This document shows, in pieces, positions 7,207-12,718 of a stretch of 12,718 nucleotides of DNA. This DNA comes from Lachnospiraceae bacterium UBA1683. Its GTDB lineage: Bacteria > Bacillota > Clostridia > Lachnospirales > Lachnospiraceae. The notes under the pieces are model-generated. The model made no database searches, had not been told where the DNA came from, and was given only the letters and a program-made list of their open reading frames with translations. The stretch is from NCBI GenBank assembly GCA_002320245.1, contig DCKD01000091.1, positions 1-12,718 of the forward strand. Reading direction: 5' to 3'. The position numbers and the translations under genes are program-made. Position 1 is the stretch's first letter; every line of letters begins with the position of its first letter.

Positions 7207-7247
7207 AAGGGAATGTGACAAAATCGGTAACTGTCACATTCCTTTTT
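7207..7247 (+). terminator. Terminator-like 14-bp hairpin in the mobT leader (possible attenuator)
   Basis: Bases 7207-7220 pair with 7232-7245; the core GGAATGTGACA/TGTCACATTCC is perfect. The T-run is 7243-7247 and the loop has 11 bases. It ends six bases before the GGAGGG that should serve mobT, so it probably limits relaxase expression, unless it works as a single-strand DNA signal next to oriT. Confidence 0.65.
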
Positions 7248-7250
7248 CGA

Positions 7251-8465
7251 TTGGAGGGATTGAAACTGAATGATACCGACTGGATAAATGATTTTAAGGA
7301 AAAACGGACGCAGTACGGCGTTTCCCAGAATCGTCTTGCGGTCATGGCTGGTGTCAGTCGTGAGTATGTCAGCAGGATTGAATCTGGAAAAGTAGCCTTG
7401 ACGGAAGAAATCAAGGGGAAATTCACGGACGCTCTGGAAAAACTGAATCCAGAGAATCCGCTGGAAATGGTCTTGGATTACGTCAGAATCCGATTCCCCA
7501 CACAGGACGTTCGGCACGTGGTTGAGGATATTATGCAATTAAAGTTGGACGTGATGATACATGAGGACTACGGGTTCTACTCCTATGCGGAACATTATGT
7601 CTTGGGTGATGTGTTCGTGCTGGCTTCACCCGATAAGGAAAAAGGCACGTTATTAGAGCTGAAAGGCAAAGGCTGTCGGCAGATGGAAAGCTACCTGCTG
7701 GCACAGCATAGGAGCTGGTATGACTTTCTCATGGACGCTCTGGTGGAGGGAGGTGTGATGAAACGTCTTGACCTTGCCATCAATGACATGGCAGGAATCT
7801 TGGACATTCCAGAGCTGACAGAGAAATGCAACTATGAAGAATGTATTTCTGTATTCCGTAGCTTCAAGAGCTACCGCAGCGGTGAATTGGTGAGAAGCAA
7901 TGAACAGGACAGATACGGAATGGGAAATACGCTCTATATTGGTTCGCTCAAATCGAAGGTTTATTTCTGTATCTATGAAAAGGACTATGAGCAATACGCA
8001 AAGTATGACATAGCCATTGAAGATACGAAAATCAAGAACCGTTTTGAAATCCGGCTGAAAAATGAGCGAGCCTATTATGCAGTGCGTGACCTGCTGACCT
8101 ACCATGACGCAGAGCGTACCGCTTTTGACATTATCAACCGTTATATGCGGTTCGCTGACAGGGAGGTGGAGAAAAGACGCAGGGAATGGCAGACCAATGA
8201 GAAATGGGCGTACTTTATCGGCTCTGATCGTGGGCGTTTGAAACTGACGACCAAACCAGAGCCTTATACGCTCACTCGGACGCTGAACTGGATAAGCAGG
8301 CAGGTGGCTCCCACTTGGAAAGTCTTAGAGAAGATTGACAGTAAAAATGGCACGACTTATCTCAAAGACATTTTAGACCATGCGAAGCTCACGGAGCGTC
8401 ACAAAAAGCTGATTGAACAGCAGACAACCTCTACGGAGGAAATGATTACAGAAATGGAGGAATGA
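7251..8465 (+). CDS. mobT: MobT relaxase / replication initiation factor (Tn916 Orf20 family)
   Basis: About 404 residues, close to the Tn916 MobT length (about 400). It nicks oriT to begin transfer and rolling-circle replication. Residues 22-47 form an XRE-type helix-turn-helix (YGVSQNRLAVMAGVSREYVS). The rest matches the Rep_trans/RCR initiator family, including VMKRLDLAINDMAGIL, and tyrosine residues able to serve as nucleophile are present. The start is uncertain. An in-frame TTG at 7179 would put the terminator-like hairpin inside the gene. TTG 7251 is the first standard start after it but has no ribosome site. GGAGGG (7253-7258) is ideally spaced for CTG 7266 (LNDTDW). True initiation may therefore be at CTG 7266. 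Confidence 0.9.
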   Translation: MEGLKLNDTDWINDFKEKRTQYGVSQNRLAVMAGVSREYVSRIESGKVALTEEIKGKFTDALEKLNPENPLEMVLDYVRIRFPTQDVRHVVEDIMQLKLDVMIHEDYGFYSYAEHYVLGDVFVLASPDKEKGTLLELKGKGCRQMESYLLAQHRSWYDFLMDALVEGGVMKRLDLAINDMAGILDIPELTEKCNYEECISVFRSFKSYRSGELVRSNEQDRYGMGNTLYIGSLKSKVYFCIYEKDYEQYAKYDIAIEDTKIKNRFEIRLKNERAYYAVRDLLTYHDAERTAFDIINRYMRFADREVEKRRREWQTNEKWAYFIGSDRGRLKLTTKPEPYTLTRTLNWISRQVAPTWKVLEKIDSKNGTTYLKDILDHAKLTERHKKLIEQQTTSTEEMITEMEE

Positions 8466-8469
8466 CAAT

Positions 8470-8601
8470 ATGAAGCATATCTTGTTTGATTTATTCCTGT
8501 TCTCACTTGGGGCAGGATTCGGTGTAATTACCATGTGTCTTATGCAGGCAGGAGCAGCCGCAGACAAAGAAATTGAAATGATGGAAGGGAGCAGGAAATA
8601 A
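8470..8601 (+). CDS. Small membrane protein, DUF3789-like (43 residues)
   Basis: ATG 8470 follows GGAGG (8456-8460) by nine bases. The peptide starts MKHILFDLFLFSLGAGFGV, has one membrane helix (about 4-25) and a short charged tail (DKEIEMMEGSRK). Small proteins of this kind are common after the relaxase gene in Tn916-like elements. Its stop overlaps the next start (TAATG at 8599-8603), so the two are translationally coupled. Role unknown; it is probably an accessory of the membrane channel. Confidence 0.8.
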   Translation: MKHILFDLFLFSLGAGFGVITMCLMQAGAAADKEIEMMEGSRK

Positions 8602-8822
8602 TGAATTTCGGACAGAACTTATATAACTGGTTTTTATCTAACGCACAGAGTTTGGTACTTATGGCGATTGCGGTTATCGGCGTGTATCTTGGATTTAAGC
8701 GTGAGTTTTCCAAACTGATAGGATTCTTGGTGATTGCCTTAATCGCTGTCGGCTTGGTATTCAATGCTGCTGGCGTAAAAGATGTACTGTTACAGTTATT
8801 CAATAAGATTATTGGTGCATAA
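8601..8822 (+). CDS. TcpD-like conjugation membrane protein (Tn916 Orf19 region)
   Basis: A 73-residue protein with two likely membrane helices, about 16-30 (SLVLMAIAVIGVYLG) and 38-55 (LIGFLVIALIAVGLVFNA). The size and pattern fit the TcpD family of small conjugation membrane proteins. GGAAGGGAGCAGG lies just upstream (about 8583-8595) and the ATG overlaps the previous stop. It closes the relaxase operon; the second cargo unit begins right after it. Confidence 0.78.
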   Translation: MNFGQNLYNWFLSNAQSLVLMAIAVIGVYLGFKREFSKLIGFLVIALIAVGLVFNAAGVKDVLLQLFNKIIGA

Positions 8823-8826
8823 ACAC

Positions 8827-8855
8827 TTTAAATAACTGCTAAAATATGGTATGAT
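8827..8855 (+). promoter_or_regulatory. Likely promoter of the pentapeptide cargo unit
   Basis: TTTAAA (8827-8832), a 17-base spacer and TATGAT (8850-8855). The -35 is weak and the -10 is good. Transcription would begin near 8862, at the start of the structured leader. Confidence 0.5.
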
Positions 8856-8860
8856 ATTTA

Positions 8861-8957
8861 TTACCCTACCCCGCTCAACTGAGAGGTTGGGTTGATATGA
8901 GGTCTACGGACGGAGCGAGGGCTAAAATTCTATCAGTATAGCGAGGTGAGTGTTATT
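8861..8957 (+). promoter_or_regulatory. Structured 5' leader with alternative pairing over a ribosome binding site
   Basis: CCCCGCTC (8869-8876) can pair with GAGCG-A-GGG (8913-8921, one bulged A). The motif AGCGAGG occurs at 8914-8920 and again at 8940-8946, where it overlaps the ribosome site of the leader ORF (GAGGTGAG, 8943-8950). The same CCCCGCT could pair with either copy, giving two exclusive structures. CAAC/GTTG (8876-8879/8886-8889) is a further small hairpin. This resembles translational attenuator leaders, but switching is inference. Confidence 0.45.
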
Positions 8958-9065
8958 ATGAGTAAGATTAGTGATTTAGCAACAGTAGTAAGTTTTCTTA
9001 TGATGGTTCTTTTAAAAATTATGGATACGAAAGTAGTAACCTCTCTGCTGTGCGGGGTGAAATGA
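8958..9065 (+). CDS. 35-residue leader peptide overlapping the pentapeptide gene
   Basis: ATG 8958 has GAGGTGAG (8943-8950) seven bases upstream, a better initiation site than that of the gene that follows. The peptide begins MSKISDLATVVSFLMMVLLK, with a hydrophobic centre (about 7-20), and ends LLCGVK. Its TGA (9063-9065) overlaps the pentapeptide ATG (9065-9067) as TGATG, a coupling arrangement. It may be a regulatory leader or a small membrane peptide. I do not recognise a family. Confidence 0.6.
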   Translation: MSKISDLATVVSFLMMVLLKIMDTKVVTSLLCGVK

Positions 9066-9853
9066 TGAAAAAGAAAATGCGAAATAAAAAAATTAAGAGG
9101 TATAACAAATTCTTTAGTTATAATTGTGCTGAAAGACAGAATAGAAATTTTTCTTATAAGGATTTCAGTTATAGCAACTCTTATAATACACATTTCACTA
9201 ATTCAATATTTTATGGGAATAACTTTTATAAGGCGACTATGAAATATTGTGGATTTAATGGTTGTAAATTTAGCTTTATTGAATTTAAAAGTACCAATTT
9301 TCGAGGATGTCGATTTAAAGGTGCACATTTTGAAAATGTAATCTTTGAAAACTGTAATTTGTCTAACACCCATTTTCAAGGAGCAACTTTTAAAAATGTT
9401 TATTTTACTAATACTGGCTTAAAAAGTGCTAAAGGTATAAAAGATACAGACTTATTGACAAGAATAAACAATCATAATTTGAAGCTTTCTTTAAATGCTG
9501 AAACTTTAGAAGCAATAAATGAATGTAAGACTAACCCATATATTGTATCTTCTGGAACTATTTTTTATAAGAAAAAAGGACGTTTAAGTAATGCCCAAAA
9601 AAGGATTGAAAAGTCATTATCTAAACAAGAGCGAAAACAGCTACAAAGGAAGCGTCAAGAAGAACTCTTATTACACCCTAAGCAATTAACATTACATAAA
9701 GTAAATATTATTCGTTTATTAGACAACTATACTGAAGAAGAAATTGCTCAAGGATTACATTTAGCAGCTACATTTATTGACAAAGATTTTTCTTCTCTTA
9801 GTTATTTCATACCATATATAAAAAAGGCAAATTGCCATATTACTAAGCAGTAA
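9065..9853 (+). CDS. Pentapeptide-repeat protein (262 residues), cargo
   Basis: The centre residue is F, L or M at every fifth position from F29 to L119 with only position 39 (S) off pattern, giving about 19 consecutive pentapeptides (for example NFRGC RFKGA HFENV). This predicts a right-handed square beta-helix of nearly five coils. A basic N-terminus (MKKKMRNKKIKRYNK) precedes it. About 140 non-repeat residues follow, with a charged helix (KQERKQLQRKRQEE) and LDNYTEEEIAQGLHLA. Pentapeptide proteins such as MfpA and Qnr mimic DNA and act on gyrase; that activity is not shown here. The start is set at ATG 9065, coupled to the leader stop and served by GGGGTG (9054-9059); ATG 9062 and GTG 9050 are in frame but badly spaced. 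AT-rich composition marks it as acquired. Its last codons (AAG CAG TAA) lie inside the terminator stem. Confidence 0.85.
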   Translation: MKKKMRNKKIKRYNKFFSYNCAERQNRNFSYKDFSYSNSYNTHFTNSIFYGNNFYKATMKYCGFNGCKFSFIEFKSTNFRGCRFKGAHFENVIFENCNLSNTHFQGATFKNVYFTNTGLKSAKGIKDTDLLTRINNHNLKLSLNAETLEAINECKTNPYIVSSGTIFYKKKGRLSNAQKRIEKSLSKQERKQLQRKRQEELLLHPKQLTLHKVNIIRLLDNYTEEEIAQGLHLAATFIDKDFSSLSYFIPYIKKANCHITKQ

Positions 9854-9879
9854 ATCATAATAGGTTTGCTGCTTTTTTT
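9845..9879 (+). terminator. Intrinsic terminator of the second cargo unit
   Basis: AAGCAGTAAATC (9845-9856) pairs with GGTTTGCTGCTT (9863-9874) around a 6-base loop, with T residues to 9879. Both arms are identical to those of the terminator at 5620-5653; only the loop differs. The stop codon of the pentapeptide gene is inside the left arm. Confidence 0.85.
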
Positions 9880-9907
9880 ATGCAAAATTTTAAGATTGGA
9901 GGACAAC

Positions 9908-10150
9908 ATGAAAACAGATATTTTTGAGGATATGAAAGAGCGTGTCGGCTGTGAAAACATTTCCGATTTGCCCTACCGTAAACGTGCGGTGTGGGAAATC
10001 ATCAAACAGCACTCGCCACTGGATTATCCAAAAGAACAGTTAGAAAAGTTTTCTCATTATGTGTTTGGTGTAGATTATGCTGTTATAATGGGAATACTGG
10101 AAATGAAAGGAAGTGACAGACCATGCAGGAAATGCGAGTTTACCTGTTAA
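9908..10150 (+). CDS. Unknown 80-residue protein upstream of ardA
   Basis: The start ATG 9908 has GGAGG (9898-9902) five bases upstream; an upstream in-frame codon at 9866 would begin inside the terminator of the previous gene. The peptide (MKTDIFEDMKERVGCENISD...) is soluble, and its end has a Cys-rich piece (PCRKCEFTC), where the close CxxC could bind metal or be redox active. Its last 28 bases overlap the start of the first ardA, so translation is coupled. GC content is like the conjugation backbone. I do not recognise a function; a role linked to ArdA is a guess from position. Confidence 0.75.
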   Translation: MKTDIFEDMKERVGCENISDLPYRKRAVWEIIKQHSPLDYPKEQLEKFSHYVFGVDYAVIMGILEMKGSDRPCRKCEFTC

Positions 10151-10626
10151 ACAATACAAAACCTTACCATGACGAGGACGATGGTTACTCTGGCGACTGG
10201 TTCAACTGCCCTGTGGATTTTGAGGAAGTCAAGGAAAAACTCGGCGTGGAACACGAAGAACAGATTGAGATTGCAGACTATGAGCTGCCTTTTGATTTAC
10301 ACAGCGATACGCCGCTCTGGGAAATCAATGCCAACTGCCGCATGGTTCTTGAATTGGAGGGTACGCCTATTGGCAATGAAATGAAAGCCATTCAGCAGAA
10401 ATGGTTTGCCAGCTTTGATGAATTTATCGACCATAAGGACGAGATACGTTACTATGATGTGGGTGACGGTGCAGCTCTGGCAGAATACCTTATCTGTGAG
10501 GAAAACGTATTCGGTGAGATTCCACACGAACTGCAAAAGCATATCGACTATCACTCTTATGGGAATGAGCTGGAACTGGACGACAGATACTTATTCACCA
10601 CAAGCGGCGTGTTCTGCTATCAGTAA
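10123..10626 (+). CDS. ardA: ArdA-family antirestriction protein, first copy
   Basis: 167 residues, strongly acidic, the usual ArdA length (about 165). ArdA folds as an elongated DNA mimic and blocks type I restriction enzymes, protecting DNA that has just entered a recipient. It opens MQEMRVYLLNNTK, then GDWFNCPVDFEEVKEKLGV and IADYELPFDLHSDTPLWEIN, all positioned as in ArdA, and ends with IDYHSYGNEL. GAAAGGAAG (10105-10113) is nine bases before ATG 10123. It is more divergent from Tn916 Orf18 than the second copy, with an insertion near DEDDGYSGDW. Confidence 0.85.
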   Translation: MQEMRVYLLNNTKPYHDEDDGYSGDWFNCPVDFEEVKEKLGVEHEEQIEIADYELPFDLHSDTPLWEINANCRMVLELEGTPIGNEMKAIQQKWFASFDEFIDHKDEIRYYDVGDGAALAEYLICEENVFGEIPHELQKHIDYHSYGNELELDDRYLFTTSGVFCYQ

Positions 10627-10649
10627 AGGGGTGATGTGGTATCGAAGAA

Positions 10650-11138
10650 ATGCGAATCTATATCGCCAATCTTGGGAAATACAATGAGGGTGAGCTTGTG
10701 GGCGACTGGTTTACGCCGCCCGTTGATTATGACGAGATGGCGGAACGTATCGGCTTGAATGACGAATACGAGGAATACGCTATCCATGATTACGAGCTGC
10801 CCTTTGAGATTGACGAGTACACGCCGATTGAGGAAGTCAACCGTATGTGTGAAATGGTGGAGGACTTACCAGAAAACATACAGGACGAATTGAGCGAGCT
10901 GGTCGGTCATTTTGGAAGTATCGAGGAATTATACGACAATCAAGACCGTATCTTTCACTATCCCGACTGTGAGGATATGGCAGATGTGGCAGAGTATCTC
11001 CTGTATGAAAGCGGAACAATGGACTCTGTACCAGAAGAATTGAGGGATTACATAGATTTTGAAGCCTATGGGAATAACCTTGATACCTCCGGCACATTCA
11101 TAGAAACGAACCACGGTGTTTATGAAATCGGCTGGTAA
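10650..11138 (+). CDS. ardA: ArdA-family antirestriction protein, second copy (Tn916 Orf18-like)
   Basis: 162 residues from ATG 10650, closely resembling Tn916 Orf18: IANLGKYNEGELVGDWF, GLNDEYEEYAIHDYELPF, and a C-terminal IDFEAYGNNLDTSGTFIE. It is highly acidic, as expected of a DNA mimic that inhibits type I restriction. The start is odd. The ribosome site GGGGTG (10628-10633) is well spaced for codon 10641, which reads ATC (ATC GAA GAA ATG CGA) where the first copy reads ATG CAG GAA ATG CGA. ATG 10650 is 16 bases from that site. The ATG may have mutated to ATC, lowering expression. The copies are 23 bases apart in one operon. Confidence 0.9.
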   Translation: MRIYIANLGKYNEGELVGDWFTPPVDYDEMAERIGLNDEYEEYAIHDYELPFEIDEYTPIEEVNRMCEMVEDLPENIQDELSELVGHFGSIEELYDNQDRIFHYPDCEDMADVAEYLLYESGTMDSVPEELRDYIDFEAYGNNLDTSGTFIETNHGVYEIGW

Positions 11139-11179
11139 CAAAAACGGAATATCTTAAAAAACTGAATATCTTACTATCT

Positions 11180-11207
11180 GCCAGTGAAATGACACTGGTT
11201 ATTTTTT
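11180..11207 (+). terminator. Intrinsic terminator after ardA
   Basis: CCAGTG (11181-11186) pairs with CACTGG (11193-11198), extended by one G-T pair, followed by TTATTTTTTT. It lies 42 bases past the second ardA stop and should end that operon. Confidence 0.7.
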
Positions 11208-11209
11208 TG

Positions 11210-11238
11210 CAGCAGCTTGTGAAAACAGGCTGCTGTTT
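11210..11238 (+). terminator. Second hairpin in tandem, in the tcpE leader
   Basis: CAGCAGCTTGT (11210-11220) pairs with ACAGGCTGCTG (11225-11235) over 11 bp with one G-T pair around GAAA, followed by TTT. It is two bases past the previous T-run. It may back up termination or shape the 5' end of the tcpE mRNA. Confidence 0.55.
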
Positions 11239-11262
11239 CCATGTAAAGAGAAATCTTCAAAG

Positions 11263-11311
11263 AAAGGAGCTGTGAAAATTGAAGAAAATCAAAAGCTATA
11301 CAAGCATATAG
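11263..11311 (+). other. Original tcpE start region, closed by an in-frame TAG
   Basis: AAAGGAG (11263-11269) is nine bases before TTG 11279. From there the frame reads (M)KKIKSYTSI, then TAG (11309-11311), then SVEKVIYAINDF in the same frame as tcpE. TcpE proteins normally begin with this segment and have Trp (TGG) where the TAG stands, so this is a one-base nonsense change. Confidence 0.75.
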
Positions 11312-11314
11312 AGC

Positions 11315-11668
11315 GTGGAGAAAGTCATTTACGCAATCAATGACTTTCAGCTCCCGTTCCCTCTCACGTTCAGTCAGATGGCTTGGTTTGTCCTGTCGCT
11401 GTTCGTGGTGATTCTCTTTGGGGAACTGCCGCCCTTTAACATGATTGACGGTGCGTTCCTCAAATATTTTGGAATCCCTGTAGCGTTCACTTGGTTTGTA
11501 TCGCAAAAGACCTTTGATGGGAAAAAGCCTTTTGGATTCCTAAAATCCTGTGTAAGCTTTTTTCTCCGACCAAAAGTGACCTATGCCGGAAAAGCCATCA
11601 GACTGAAAAAGGAAAGATTCAATCCCGTTATTACAACAGTTAGGAGTGTGATGTATGTTCCCGATTAA
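11315..11668 (+). CDS. tcpE: TcpE-family conjugation membrane protein (Tn916 Orf17), N-terminus broken by TAG
   Basis: 117 residues if translation restarts at GTG 11315, against about 129 for the intact form starting at TTG 11279. TcpE is a small inner-membrane part of the mating channel that partners the VirB4-like ATPase. Likely membrane segments are 20-37 (SQMAWFVLSLFVVILFGE) and 44-63. VEKVIYAINDFQLPF at the start and KVTYAGKAIRLKKERFNPV near the end are family-typical. GTG 11315 has no good ribosome site, but it is only one codon past the TAG, so reinitiation by terminating ribosomes is plausible. Otherwise the gene is a pseudogene in this copy. The last 14 bases overlap the next gene. 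Confidence 0.8.
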   Translation: MEKVIYAINDFQLPFPLTFSQMAWFVLSLFVVILFGELPPFNMIDGAFLKYFGIPVAFTWFVSQKTFDGKKPFGFLKSCVSFFLRPKVTYAGKAIRLKKERFNPVITTVRSVMYVPD

Positions 11669-12718
11669 GTACATAGAAAACAATCTGGTGTTCAACCATG
11701 ACGGTGAGTGCTTTGCCTACTATGAGCTGACACCTTACAATTATTCGTTCCTGTCACCAGAGGAAAAGTACATGGTGCATGACAACTTCCGTCAGCTTAT
11801 CGCCCAGAACCGTGACGGAAAAATCCATGCCCTACAGATTGCCACGGAGGACAGCTTGCGTGCGGTACAGGAGCGTTCCAAAAAAGGAATCACAGGCAGG
11901 TTAAAAGAGATTGCCTGTAAAAAGGTAGATGAACAGACAGAAGCGTTGGTTGAAATGATTGGGGAAAATCAGATTGACTACCGTTTTTTTCTTGGCTTCA
12001 AGCTGCTGGTGAACGAGGAAGAAATCAGCTTCAAGGGTATGCGAAAATCAGCGGCTATGACCTTTACAGATTTTATCTATGAAGTCAATCACAAGCTCAT
12101 GGGTGATTTCGTTTCCATGAGTAATGATGAAATCAACCGTTATATGAAGATGGAAAAATTGCTGGAAAGCAAAATCTCACGCCGCTTTCAGTTCCGCAGA
12201 CTGGATAAGAACGACTTCGGCTATCTCTTGGAACATATCTACGGAAATACTGGCGTTGCCTACAGTGATTACAGTTATGACCTCCCGATAAAAAAGTTAA
12301 AGCGTGAAACACTGGTGAAGCGATATGACCTTATCCGTCCGACACGCTGCATGATAGAGGAAAACCAGCGATACCTAAAGATTGAGCGTGAAGATCAGAC
12401 AACTTTTGTTGCCTACTTCACGATTAACAATATCGTGGGTGAGCTGGACTTTCCATCTTCGGAAATCTTCTACTATCAACAGCAGCAGTTCACGTTCCCT
12501 GTTTCCACTTCTATGAATGTGGAAATCGTGACAAACAAGAAAGCCTTAACCACAGTCCGTAACAAGAAAAAGGAATTGAAAGATTTGGATAACCATGCGT
12601 GGGAATCCAACAACGAAACAGGAAGTAATGTCATGGACGCTCTGGATTCCGTGAATGAGTTGGAAACAAACTTAGACCAGTCCAAAGAATCCATGTTGTT
12701 ATTCGGCAAATTAAACGC
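11655..12718 (+). CDS. VirB4-like conjugation ATPase (Tn916 Orf16, TcpF/ConE family), N-terminal part, runs off window
   Basis: ATG 11655 has AGGAG (11642-11646) eight bases upstream and the frame is open to the window end (354 codons plus two bases). It starts MFPIKYIENNLVFNHDGECF and has YYELTPYNYSFLSPEEKYMV, typical of Orf16-type ATPases of about 800 residues that power the type IV secretion channel. The window stops before the Walker A motif is expected, so the catalytic site is not visible. Overlap with tcpE means coupled translation, so the upstream TAG could lower its expression too. Confidence 0.92.
   Translation, partial: MFPIKYIENNLVFNHDGECFAYYELTPYNYSFLSPEEKYMVHDNFRQLIAQNRDGKIHALQIATEDSLRAVQERSKKGITGRLKEIACKKVDEQTEALVEMIGENQIDYRFFLGFKLLVNEEEISFKGMRKSAAMTFTDFIYEVNHKLMGDFVSMSNDEINRYMKMEKLLESKISRRFQFRRLDKNDFGYLLEHIYGNTGVAYSDYSYDLPIKKLKRETLVKRYDLIRPTRCMIEENQRYLKIEREDQTTFVAYFTINNIVGELDFPSSEIFYYQQQQFTFPVSTSMNVEIVTNKKALTTVRNKKKELKDLDNHAWESNNETGSNVMDALDSVNELETNLDQSKESMLLFGKLN

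Larger units (their letters stand above)
325..12718 (+). mobile_element. Tn916-family integrative and conjugative element, left part (continues past window)
   Basis: Gene order is orf23, orf22, orf21 (coupling ATPase), oriT, orf20 (MobT), orf19-like membrane protein, orf18 (ardA), orf17 (tcpE), orf16 (VirB4-like), all on the plus strand. This is the conserved conjugation order of Tn916. Additions relative to Tn916 are a large surface adhesin at the left end, two AT-rich cargo units and a second ardA. The left boundary is placed where CotJC similarity stops. No integrase, excisionase, direct repeat or right end lies in the window, so the att sequence cannot be defined. Confidence 0.85.

Noticed and set aside
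8933..9193. Minus-strand open frame opposite the leader ORF and pentapeptide gene
   Set aside because: No ribosome site and no recognisable protein. The plus strand has the coupled start and the clear five-residue periodicity.
10837..11141. Minus-strand open frames opposite the second ardA
   Set aside because: The plus strand is a clear ArdA and the antisense frames show no family features.

Overview
This window is the left part of a Tn916-family (ICEBs1/Tn916-like) integrative and conjugative element, sitting next to a broken chromosomal spore-coat gene. The host is best read as a spore-forming member of the Bacillota, probably a gut clostridium of the Lachnospiraceae type. The evidence is a CotJC-type tail at the left edge, Tn916-type conjugation genes, strong AGGAGG ribosome binding sites, low-to-moderate GC, and a surface adhesin whose SPKTG sorting motif resembles known clostridial sortase substrates. 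Species cannot be fixed from the sequence.

Layout from left to right. Bases 1-324 hold a hairpin and the C-terminal part of cotJC on the minus strand, cut off near base 324. The element begins about there. After an intrinsic terminator (466-495) comes a 1143-residue cell-wall-anchored adhesin with a thioester domain, SpaA/Cna-B-like domains and three VaFE repeats of exactly 390 bp each. A structured 246-base spacer follows. The conserved DNA-processing block is next: two HelP/DUF961 proteins (orf23, orf22), the FtsK-like coupling ATPase (orf21/tcpA), the oriT hairpin with TCTAACAGGGGGG, the MobT relaxase (orf20), a small DUF3789-like membrane protein and a TcpD-like membrane protein. An 80-residue unknown gene and two tandem ardA antirestriction genes follow. 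The window ends in the mating-channel genes tcpE (orf17) and the 5' part of the VirB4-like ATPase gene (orf16).

Two AT-rich cargo units interrupt this backbone. One (about 4920-5653) encodes a 186-residue membrane-tethered protein of unknown function. The other (about 8823-9879) has its own promoter, a structured leader, a 35-codon leader ORF and a pentapeptide-repeat protein. Both end in nearly the same intrinsic terminator, which suggests a related cassette organisation.

The expected working of the genes is as follows. MobT nicks oriT, HelP proteins and a host helicase unwind the DNA, the coupling ATPase delivers it to the TcpD/TcpE/VirB4 channel, ArdA protects the incoming DNA from restriction, and the adhesin may help cell contact. 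The most unusual points are an in-frame TAG near the start of tcpE, an apparent ATC in place of ATG at the second ardA start, the leader-peptide arrangement in front of the pentapeptide gene, and two families of likely DNA mimics side by side.
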